Shown piece after piece: positions 42,952 to 50,155 of a stretch of 64,000 nt of DNA (the first letter of the stretch is position 1; each line of letters opens with the position of its first letter). Source of the DNA: JACVRW01 sp963734025 (GTDB lineage Bacteria > Actinomycetota > Thermoleophilia > Solirubrobacterales > Thermoleophilaceae). The position numbers were made by a program, and so were the translations under genes. Location: contig CAVTFR010000015.1 of assembly GCA_963734025.1 (NCBI GenBank), positions 310,001 to 374,000 on the forward strand, read 5' to 3'. The notes below the pieces were generated by a model. That model did not search any database, had not been told where the DNA came from, and worked only from the letters and a program-made list of their open reading frames with translations.

Positions 42952-42980
42952 TTGACGATACGTCAAGAACCTTGTTAGCA
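42952..42980 (+). promoter_or_regulatory. TetR-type operator palindrome overlapping a sigma-70-like promoter
   Basis: The 15-base sequence TTGACGATACGTCAA (42952-42966) is a perfect 6+3+6 inverted repeat 20 bases upstream of the truncated tetR ATG, in an AT-rich island. Its left arm is also a good -35 hexamer (TTGACG). After 17 bases comes TTAGCA (42975-42980), an acceptable -10, pointing toward the small gene at 43099. The layout, with the operator over the promoter and beside a divergent tetR, is classic for TetR repression. Functional assignment is inference. Confidence 0.55.
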
Positions 42981-43098
42981 TCTCGTCAACACTGATCGCG
43001 GCGGCCCTGCCTGATCGACCACGAGTGCTGTCCACGCGGGCAGTTCGCCGCCAGCCGACGGCCTGGACTGAACGAGCGAGGAGAACTCCGATGAAGAG

Positions 43099-43428
43099 GT
43101 GGATCGCACTGACCGCGCTCGGCACGAGCACGGCGAGGTCGTGGACGTGCGCCTGGACTGGTACATCAACAGCGTCTACCACGTCGACGTCGACGGGCGT
43201 CGGGGCACCCGCATGAGCCTCCCCGCCGACGGCCGGCCGTCCCGAGGCGAAGGTGGACAGATGCTCCGCGACCTGAGCGACCGCGACCTGGTCCGCGCCT
43301 ACATGGGTGAGAGCAACCCTCGCCGCTGCGCGGAGCTGATCGCCGAGTACCAGCGGCGCGGCTGGCTCACCGCCAGCTTGCAGACGACGCCGAAGTACCG
43401 CCGCGCCCTGCGGAGATTTGCGCAATGA
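43099..43428 (+). CDS. small hypothetical protein
   Basis: 109 residues from a GTG at 43099, the only in-frame start after an upstream stop at 43069. The middle is VVDVRLDWYINSVYHVDVDG and the C-terminal half is charged and helical (DLSDRDLVRAYMGESNPRR; AELIAEYQRRGWLTASLQTT). No family is recognised. It lies downstream of the palindromic operator/promoter and would be the natural target of the truncated TetR. An overlapping frame with a better SD (ATG 43091) gives a Thr/Ser-rich 41-residue peptide that looks spurious. Coding status is moderate. Confidence 0.45.
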   Translation: MDRTDRARHEHGEVVDVRLDWYINSVYHVDVDGRRGTRMSLPADGRPSRGEGGQMLRDLSDRDLVRAYMGESNPRRCAELIAEYQRRGWLTASLQTTPKYRRALRRFAQ

Positions 43429-43446
43429 ATCTCAGCTCCCGCTCCC

Positions 43447-44442
43447 TCAGCGAGCCCTTGTGACGCGTTCGAGTAGCCGGCCTGCGAACGGCATCTTCGG
43501 AGTGCGCCATACGTATCGCTGCTCGAACGGCCAGGCGTAGATCGGGTTGCCGTCGCGCACCAGCTCAGACAAGCGTGGTTCGCCGAGCTCCTCGGCTGAC
43601 CACTCGTACAGGCATTGCAGCCGCGGCACGATCACCGCGTAGTCGAGCATCCGGCCAAGCCGCTGCTCGTCGGCGATATAGCGCTCCACGTCTAGCGCGA
43701 GCGGATAGCGGTTTGGCAGGACGCGGCGGAGCGACAGGAAGGCGCCGGCCATTCCCAGCCGCGGGTCGCCGAGCAGGCGGCCGAGCGGAGCGAGTCGTCC
43801 GAGCGCCAGGTGCGGCGCCGCGGCGAGTGCATGCGCGTACAGCACGCGCGCCAGCGCGACGTTCATGAAGAAGCGCTCCGGTGCGCTCTCCGCTTCGGCG
43901 AGGTTCCGGTGCTCCAGGTATCCGGCCACGATGGTCGCGTTGTGCGCTCGGTACCAGTTGCGCCCAGTCGGTCTCGCGGCGAACTCCAGCCAGAGCTGCA
44001 CGGACTGCGATGACGGCTCGCCGGCGAGCCCACCGAGGAGCGCGACCGTTTCGCATCCGTCCCGCAGCAGGCGCTCGTTGACCGCCCGCCACCACACGCT
44101 GCCGGGCGGCGAGGCGTCGAGCGGGTTGAGCACACCGCGGCGCGCCTGCCAGCGCATGAACGACAACGCCGCCCGTCGGAACGGCAGGTGTCGCGGTGCG
44201 TGGCCCGTCGGCCCATGGAACACCCGCGCCATCAATGCAAGACGCGCCGCCGGATCGTCGCGCACGGCCGCGACCTGCGCCCCAGCCAAGGCGAGCGCGC
44301 CTGCATGGTCGCTCATCGCGAGTAGTGATAGCGATTCGCCGAAGACGAACGCGACCTCCGCGCGCGATCGGCGACTCTCGAGGTGCGGCGACAGCGCCGC
44401 CTTGGGCCGGAATGCGCGGGTGTATGGTTGGCGGCGGCTCAC
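43447..44442 (-). CDS. conserved-looking hypothetical protein, mostly helical
   Basis: 331 residues from a GTG at 44442 (start uncertain; a Met at residue 43 is an alternative). Landmarks include PPGSVWWRAVNERLLRDGCE, QLWLEFAARPTGRNWYRAHN, ERFFMNVALARVLYAHALAA and YIADEQRLGRMLDYAVIVPR. The composition is that of a real soluble protein, with tryptophans and a balanced pattern, but I recognise no catalytic motif, signal peptide or membrane helix. It is flanked by the small gene at 43.1-43.4 kb (convergent, 18-base gap) and by the flippase gene upstream on the same strand after 129 bases in which I see no feature. Confidence 0.65.
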   Translation of the reverse strand: MSRRQPYTRAFRPKAALSPHLESRRSRAEVAFVFGESLSLLAMSDHAGALALAGAQVAAVRDDPAARLALMARVFHGPTGHAPRHLPFRRAALSFMRWQARRGVLNPLDASPPGSVWWRAVNERLLRDGCETVALLGGLAGEPSSQSVQLWLEFAARPTGRNWYRAHNATIVAGYLEHRNLAEAESAPERFFMNVALARVLYAHALAAAPHLALGRLAPLGRLLGDPRLGMAGAFLSLRRVLPNRYPLALDVERYIADEQRLGRMLDYAVIVPRLQCLYEWSAEELGEPRLSELVRDGNPIYAWPFEQRYVWRTPKMPFAGRLLERVTRAR

Positions 44443-44571
44443 GGAGATGCCCCGTGCGCCGCACTCGGCCCCGAGCGTTCACCCGACGCCGTAGTCAGCC
44501 GTCACGGCATGGCTTGACGCGGCTGGGCCCGAATCTGGGAACCCGGCCAGGTGGCCGCAGGGCGAAGCGGG

Positions 44572-45912
44572 CTAGTCGGCGATCAGTGCCGGCTCGCGGA
44601 GCTTCTCCGGCTCGCGAATCTTCGTGGTCGGCGTGCGCGACCACAGTGTCGCCCCGACCAGCGCGGTTCTCGAGGCCACCCCGAAGACGGCGGCCACCAC
44701 CGCGATCCCGATCACACCCCAGACCGTTCCAACGAGGACGGTGACGGCCACCTGTGCGACGAGGAAAAGCGAATAGAGGATCGCGAGCAGGCGAAAGCGC
44801 CGCTGCGCCATCAGGAGGTTGGGCGCGGGCATCGTCACGTAGACGAAGAACGCGTCGATCATCAACAGCTGGAAGATCGTGATCGAGTCCGGGTAACGCC
44901 CGCCGTCAATCAACGGGATCGCGAAAGGCGCCAAGGCGGCCATGGCGCCGACCACGGCCGCCGTCGGCAGGCTCGCCTGACGAAGCCAGCGCACGAGCAT
45001 CCCGAGCTGAGCCGAGTGGGAATCCACCACGTCCCGCTGTGACGTGCGCACTCGCAGCACGGTCATCAGTGCCGCCACGGGCCCGAGCACGATCGAGACG
45101 TAGCGCTCGGCGGCGCCGAAGCTCGCGATCGCCGTGTCGTCGAGCAGGGTGGCCACCATGAACATGCTGCCGTAGGCGAACCCCGCAGAGGCGATGAAGT
45201 AGAGCGTCAGCCAGTTCGACTCGGCGCCGAAGGCCCAGCGCCCCTCGCCGCGATACCGGACGCGGCGGGTGGCCCAGGCCAGTGGCACGCACACGGCGAC
45301 GCCGACGGCCAGGGTCCCGAGCGCGATCCAGAGCATCACCACCGGCCCGGAGCTGATCAGCCCGATCGTGGCTGCGATCGCGGCCACGCAGGTCGAAGCG
45401 CCTCGCAGGACCCCGTAGAGCCCGCCCTTCACGAACTCGAGATGGGCCTGATAGTGGTACATCCCGAGCTCCGTGCTCGCGTGTCCGAGCGTGAAGAGCG
45501 CCGCCAGGCCGATGAAGGTCAGGCGATCGGATGCGGAGTCACCGACGCCGAGGAGCGTCGCGCCGAGCAGCCCGAGGGCTGCGGCCGCCGCGATCTGCAC
45601 CGCGGTGCCGCCGACCGCCGTGAGGAATGGGGACGGTTCGTCGAGGCCGCGGGAGACGCGTTCGGCCTCCTCCCGCGTGTAGCGCATGCGAATGCCGCCG
45701 GCGGCGAAGCTCCCCGCGAACGAGCCCACGGTGAGGAGCAGGACGACGTACGCGAAGTCGCTGACGTCGAGCCCTCGAACCAGCATGACGATCGCAATCG
45801 CGCTCAGCCCGCGCGCCGTCATGTTGAGGCCGAACGTCGACACGAAGCCGCGTTTGAAGGTCGACTGCCCATGGAGCAGCCGTGACCGCACGGTTTCTAG
45901 TAGTCGCCTCAT
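44572..45912 (-). CDS. second polysaccharide flippase (Wzx-like)
   Basis: 446 residues from the ATG at 45912, chosen over a TTG at 45930 because of a GAGG SD at about 9 bases. Twelve or more membrane helices are visible. The N-terminus FKRGFVSTFGLNMTARGLSA starts the first pair, as in Wzx/PST proteins, and YPDSITIFQLLMIDAFFVYV and FRLLAILYSLFLVAQVAVTV are later helices. It would flip lipid-linked repeats for the second polymerase. It is divergent from the secreted lyase-like gene across about 145 bases. The C-terminal tail (KIREPEKLREPALIAD) is cytoplasmic and charged. Confidence 0.85.
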   Translation of the reverse strand: MRRLLETVRSRLLHGQSTFKRGFVSTFGLNMTARGLSAIAIVMLVRGLDVSDFAYVVLLLTVGSFAGSFAAGGIRMRYTREEAERVSRGLDEPSPFLTAVGGTAVQIAAAAALGLLGATLLGVGDSASDRLTFIGLAALFTLGHASTELGMYHYQAHLEFVKGGLYGVLRGASTCVAAIAATIGLISSGPVVMLWIALGTLAVGVAVCVPLAWATRRVRYRGEGRWAFGAESNWLTLYFIASAGFAYGSMFMVATLLDDTAIASFGAAERYVSIVLGPVAALMTVLRVRTSQRDVVDSHSAQLGMLVRWLRQASLPTAAVVGAMAALAPFAIPLIDGGRYPDSITIFQLLMIDAFFVYVTMPAPNLLMAQRRFRLLAILYSLFLVAQVAVTVLVGTVWGVIGIAVVAAVFGVASRTALVGATLWSRTPTTKIREPEKLREPALIAD

Positions 45913-46056
45913 ACGCTGGACCTCAGACAAAAACGGATGCGGGCGCTGGGTACTTCCGGACAGTGGCCGTCTTTCAGCAAGCTGGGCCGCTGCCTGAGCG
46001 TTACTAGCTCACATGGCGATACCGCCCCGGCAACCCCTCACACCAAGGCGCCGCTC

Positions 46057-46800
46057 GTGAAAGTGGCGGTCTTGGCGCTCGTGGCCGTGCTCGCCCTCGG
46101 AGGGGCGACCGTCTCGCTGCGCCAGCCGGAATCGACCCTCGATCGAGGCGATTTCGAGACGGCGGACCTCTCGCAGTGGCGCGAGCGGCAGTGCCTTCCC
46201 GAGCGCATCTCCCTCGGATCTGGGCGCCCGGACGCCTTCGACGGCAGCCATCGGGCCAGGCTCGAGGTCCGCGACGGCGACGTGGAGCCCCAGACCGGGA
46301 GCGAGCGCTGCGAGCTGGTCGGCCCGTCGCTTCCCCACGACGAGGAGCGCTGGTACCGCCAGGCGATCTACATCCCCTCGGACGCGGATCCGCCCGACAG
46401 CTGGCAGATCATGTCGCAGTGGTACTCGAACTACGGTGGGTCCCCCCCGCTCGCGCTCTTCAACGACATGGGCCTGCCGATGCGCTGGTCGCTGCGGCAC
46501 GGTGACTCGTCGCGGTCCTACTGGCGTAGCGAGGAGCTGGCGCGCGATCGGTGGCACGAGATCGTCGTGGGGGTCTATCTCTCGCAGAGCCCCTCGCGCG
46601 GCTGGGTGGAGGTCTGGCTCGACGGCGAGCGGCAGACGCTCGAGAACGGCAAGACTCGGATGTACGGCCCGACTCGCGGGGCGACTCGCGGCTCGTTCAA
46701 GACCGGCATCTATCGGGACCCGGACTCGGAGGTCACGAGCGTCGAATATCTGGACGACGTCTCGGTCGGGCCGAGCCGCGAGTCCGTGACGAACGATTGA
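46057..46800 (+). CDS. membrane-anchored/secreted polysaccharide-lyase-like protein 1
   Basis: About 247 residues from a GTG at 46057 (AAGG upstream). An uncleaved or cleaved hydrophobic segment (VAVLALVAVLALGGATV) is followed by the heparin-lyase-I-like jelly roll: RGDFETADLSQWRER, RCELVGPSLP, ERWYRQAIYIPSDADPPDSW and IMSQWYSN, then WHEIVVGVYLSQSPSRGWVE and VWLDGERQ. The pattern matches the 'polysaccharide lyase' family resembling PL13/PL14-type beta-jelly rolls. Its two tandem neighbours share the core but carry an extra N-terminal domain. It lacks that domain. Probably degrades or binds surface polymer outside the cell. Catalytic residues cannot be named with certainty. Confidence 0.75.
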   Translation: MKVAVLALVAVLALGGATVSLRQPESTLDRGDFETADLSQWRERQCLPERISLGSGRPDAFDGSHRARLEVRDGDVEPQTGSERCELVGPSLPHDEERWYRQAIYIPSDADPPDSWQIMSQWYSNYGGSPPLALFNDMGLPMRWSLRHGDSSRSYWRSEELARDRWHEIVVGVYLSQSPSRGWVEVWLDGERQTLENGKTRMYGPTRGATRGSFKTGIYRDPDSEVTSVEYLDDVSVGPSRESVTND

Positions 46801-46970
46801 GCGTGTCCGCAACTTCGGCACCCCAGTTGTGTCACATGGGGGCCAACTGCTCAAAAGGACTACAGCGTGACGTCCGTTAACAGGTCTGAGTGAGTGACGC
46901 ACCTCACACGTGTGGCCCACGGCTCGCGCATCACCAGGTCCAGATCCCCGGCTAGGAAATCGGTTCAAGA
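46801..46970. other. intergenic leader before lyase-like gene 2
   Basis: 170 bases without a gene. It contains a 10-base palindrome CACACGTGTG (46905-46914) and a related TGTGTCACATG (46830-46840) that could be binding sites for a dimeric regulator, plus GTTAAC at 46876-46881. No convincing promoter hexamers, riboswitch fold or poly-T terminator were recognised. The region probably holds the promoter for the secreted protein that follows. Confidence 0.35.
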
Positions 46971-48189
46971 ATGAAATACAGACTCGCCGCCCTCGTTGCG
47001 GCATCCGCCCTCGTCCTTCCGGCCGCCGCCCAGGCTGCCACGACCTCTGAGACGGCGAGCGCATCGGCATCGCAGGCCTCGGCGTCGGGTCAGTCACTGA
47101 AGTCGGCGCTCCGGGAGAACGTCAAGCGGGCGCTCGCACCCGTGCGCAAGCTCGACCTCGCGACGGTCGAATCCAAGGGCTTCACGCTCAAGGGGATCCG
47201 CGCGCTACGTGCCCGGCAAGGCGTCCTTCGTCGCGACGGCTCGTTCAGCTGCCCAGCGGAAGACCGTCACGGTCACGAAGGGGTCGCGGAGCTTCGCCGG
47301 ACGCGGTAAGGCTGCCGTCCGGGTCAAGCTGACGAAGGCCGGCAAGAGCCTGCTCGCCGGCGCGAGCAGCATCACGCTCAGGGTGAAGGCCACGTTCGAC
47401 CCTCGCACCGGCCGGCGCTTCAGCGTCGTGTACAAGGTGACCCTGAAGCGCAAGGGGGGCACGACCGGGCCCGAGGGCGGGACGAAGCCGCCGGCGGTGC
47501 CCGTCGCGGGGATTCCGGCTGACGCCAAGCCGCTGTACTCGCAGAACTTCGAGAGCGCCAACTGGGACGGTCTTGCCGAGCAATGCCCGTCCGGCACCAT
47601 CGTTCCGGGAAGCGAGAACGGCGACGGGTACGCGCACCTCACGGTTGCCGCGGGCAACCCCCCGACGGTGCCGGGAGACAATCTCGAGCGTTGTGAGGTC
47701 AGCCACGGCGGCTACGACGACGCCCGCGAGCCCGGCGAGTACTACTACCACTCGCGTATCAAGCTCGGCCCGGGCTTCCCGCATGACGGCTCGGTTTCGA
47801 CGAACTGGACGACGATCCAGCAGTGGCAGGAGGACAGGCCGGCGCCGGGCGCATCGACCGGCCTCGTGGATGCCGCGATGTTCGTGAACTCGAACGCGGG
47901 CCCGACCGGGCGCATGTACGTCCAGGGCCAGGGCCTTTCAGCCTCGCAGTCCGGGGTGTTCGACTACTACCAGTGGCATGACTTCGTCGTCCACGGTGTG
48001 TGGAGCGACGACCCGGCTCAGGGCTACATCGAGTGGTCGATCGACGGGACCCCCGTCGGCCGGACGAACGGTGTGACCTCCGAGACCGGCGGGCGCCACT
48101 TCTGGAAGGGCGGCATCACGCGCGCCCCCACGGTCGACACTGAGCAGCAGGCGTTCATCAGCGAGCTCACCGTCTACCGGGCGCCGTAG
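46971..48189 (+). CDS. secreted polysaccharide-lyase-like protein 2, one +1 frame break
   Basis: Starts at ATG 46971 with signal peptide YRLAALVAASALVLPAAAQA. An N-terminal basic beta domain (SLKSALRENVKRALAPVRKL, then KGFTLKGIRALRA) runs into an extra C at 47212-47214. Removing it restores RAGKASFVATARSAAQ and continues KSLLAGASSITLRVKATFDP. The lyase jelly roll follows: LYSQNFESANWDGLAEQCPS, LERCEVSHGG, YDDAREPGEYYYHSRIKLGP, QWHDFVVHGVWSDDPAQGYI and RHFWKGGITRAP. Total about 405 residues when repaired. The parallel gene at 48.26 kb confirms the intended frame. A strong terminator follows 9 bases after the stop. Exported; the polymer substrate is probably that of the locus. Confidence 0.78.
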
Positions 48190-48198
48190 CAAAGTCCC

Positions 48199-48240
48199 GT
48201 CCGGCCGGGCGCCCCGTGGCGCCCGGCCGGACCTTTACTT
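48199..48240 (+). terminator. strong Rho-independent terminator-like hairpin
   Basis: A perfect 15-bp stem (48199-48213 with 48218-48232, GTCCGGCCGGGCGCC and its complement) around a 4-base CCGT loop, followed by CTTTACTT. It lies 9 bases after the stop of lyase-like gene 2 and 18 bases before the start of gene 3. The stem is exceptionally stable, though the T tract is short. Confidence 0.8.
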
Positions 48241-48258
48241 CGTAGGAGATAGATAGCC

Positions 48259-49372
48259 GTGACTCGTTGTGGGTTCAAGAAGAGGTCCCTCCTCGCCGCG
48301 CTCGTCGCGGCATTTCGTGCTTGTCGTCCCGGCTTCGGCCTCGGCCCAGTCGCTGAAGTCGGCGCTCGGCCGGGACCTCGGCAAGGCCCTCAACACGGTC
48401 GGCACGCTCGACCTCACCTCGGTGGCCACCAAGGGCTTCACGGTCAAGGGAATGCGCGAGCTGAGAGCCGGCACGGCGTCCTTCACCGCGACCGCCAACG
48501 GTCGTACCGTGGCCCGCGGCTCGGCGAGGTTCGACGGACGCGGCAGGGGGAAGGCCCGGCTCAAGCTGACGACGGCCGGCAAGAGCCTGCTCGCCGGCGC
48601 GACCAGCATCACGCTCACGGTGAAGGCCAAGTTCAAGCCCAGCTCAGGGCGGGCGGTCAGCGCGAGCCGCAAGGTCACGCTCAGCCGCGCGCCCGCTCCG
48701 ACCCCTCCGATTCCCGCGAACGCCAAGCGCCTCTACTCGCAGACCTTCGACCGCCGTGCGCCCTGGCCCGGCCTCAGCACCCAGTGCGCTCACCCGGTCC
48801 AGTGGAACAGCGAGAACGGCGACGGGTATGCCCACTTCGAGGTGCGCCCCGGCGAGCCCACGGTGGCGGGGCACGAGCGCTGCGAGGTGAGTCACGGGGG
48901 CTTCAACAATTCCCTGCCGCCCGGCGAGTACTGGTACAAGGCGCGTCAGAGGACCGGTGCCGGCTTCCCGCACGTCCGCCACTCCGATCACTGGGCGAAC
49001 GTGCTGCAGTGGCACGAGGACGAGCCCGCTCCCGGCAAGGACACGGGCGCAGTCGACGCCGCGGTATTCGTGAACTCGGCACCCACCGAGAGCATGCTGA
49101 TCGAGGGCGACCACCTGAACCCCAGTTTCATCCAGGCCGGTATCTTCGACATCCACACCTGGCATGACTTCGTCGTGCACGGGGTGTGGACGGACAAGTC
49201 GAACGGTTACATCGAGTGGTGGATCGACGGCGTGTACGTCGGCCGCTCGGACGGCGTGACCTCGGAGACCGGCGGTCGCCACTTCTGGAAGGGCGGCATC
49301 GAGCGCGCGACCGAGCTCAACAGCCTTCAGAGCGCCGACATCTCGAGCATCGAGATCTACCGCGGCCGCTAG
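48259..49372 (+). CDS. secreted polysaccharide-lyase-like protein 3, one +1 frame break
   Basis: Starts at GTG 48259 (AGGAG upstream): TRCGFKKRSLLAALVAAF, then an extra C at 48316 breaks the signal peptide. The other frame resumes VLVVPASASAQSLKSALGRD. The rest parallels copy 2: KGFTVKGMRELRAGTASFTA, KSLLAGATSITLTVKAKFKP, then the lyase domain LYSQTFDRRAPWPGLSTQCA, HERCEVSHGGFNNSLPPGEY, WHDFVVHGVWTDKSNGYIEW and RHFWKGGIERATELN. About 370 residues when repaired. With the break as written there would be no export signal. Its proximity to the terminator suggests its own promoter or read-through. Confidence 0.78.
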
Positions 49373-49400
49373 GGCCGCACAGACCCGGCAGGCGAAATCG

Positions 49401-49429
49401 GCTGAGCCGCAGAAGCAAGGCGGCTCAGC
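49401..49429 (+). terminator. hairpin after lyase-like gene 3
   Basis: GCTGAGCCGC (49401-49410) pairs perfectly with GCGGCTCAGC (49420-49429) around a 9-base loop, followed by GCCCGTTCATT. It lies 29 bases past the stop of lyase-like gene 3. The absence of a T run makes it a moderate terminator candidate. Confidence 0.5.
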
Positions 49430-49444
49430 GCCCGTTCATTACGC

Positions 49445-50077
49445 GTGGAACGGCGCGAGCTACTGGTAGCGGTTGAAGCAAACGGGACCCTGCGCTCGCG
49501 AATCGCGACGGTCTTCGCGGCCGACGGGATCTCCATCGCTCACAACGGATCGCAGGACTCCGCCGACCTCAGAATCGTCGGGGTGGATCTCTCAGAGGCC
49601 ATCTCGCTGCGGCGCCTGAAGGCGATCCTGACGCGCGGGGACGAGCGCATCGTGGTGGTGTCGCCGTTCTGCGGCGTGCTGGGCCTGCGGCGTGCGATGA
49701 AGGCCGGAGCCGCCTCCCTCGTCCTCGAACAGGAGCTCGAGGAGGCGCTCGTGCCCGCCGCGCGCGCAGTTGCCGCCGGCCTCACCGTCATGCCAGCCGA
49801 TCTCTGGAACGGGACGGAGCGCGTCTCGCTGTCGCATCGCGAGCGTGAGGTCCTGCGGCTCGCCGTCACCGGGCGGACGAACGCCGAGATCGCCAGCACG
49901 CTGTTCTTGGCCGAAAGCACGGTCAAGTCCCACCTTTCGTCGGCGTACCGCAAGCTTGGGGCCGGCGGTCGCAACGACGCTGCCTCGATGATCTTCGATC
50001 CGGACGGAGGGCTCGCCGACATGGTGCTCCGCCACGAGGGCAACGAGGGCTTCGCCGACGGCATCCCCGCGGCCTGA
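49445..50077 (+). CDS. LuxR-type regulator with degenerate receiver domain
   Basis: 210 residues from a GTG at 49445. The C-terminal HTH is intact: LSHREREVLRLAVTGRTNAE and AESTVKSHLSSAYRKLGAGG. The N-terminal 115 residues have receiver topology (DLRIVGVDLSEAI, ERIVVVSPF, AMKAGAASLVLEQE), but the N-terminal acidic pair is replaced by VEANG and the conserved Lys is missing, so phosphorylation is doubtful. It sits just before the polyprenyl-phosphate sugar transferase that starts repeat-unit synthesis, and may regulate it directly. No sensor kinase is nearby. Confidence 0.82.
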   Translation: MERRELLVAVEANGTLRSRIATVFAADGISIAHNGSQDSADLRIVGVDLSEAISLRRLKAILTRGDERIVVVSPFCGVLGLRRAMKAGAASLVLEQELEEALVPAARAVAAGLTVMPADLWNGTERVSLSHREREVLRLAVTGRTNAEIASTLFLAESTVKSHLSSAYRKLGAGGRNDAASMIFDPDGGLADMVLRHEGNEGFADGIPAA

Positions 50078-50155
50078 CGACCGCCGGCTCAGCCCTTTTT
50101 CCCCCGGGGCACCGCGGCAGCCAATAGGGCCACCAGTCGTTCATCACCTGGAACG

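Noticed and set aside
43091..43216. ATG 43091 frame with a good Shine-Dalgarno
   Set aside because: Encodes a short Thr/Ser/Ala-rich peptide and stops at 43216; the overlapping GTG frame has better protein character, although neither is proven.
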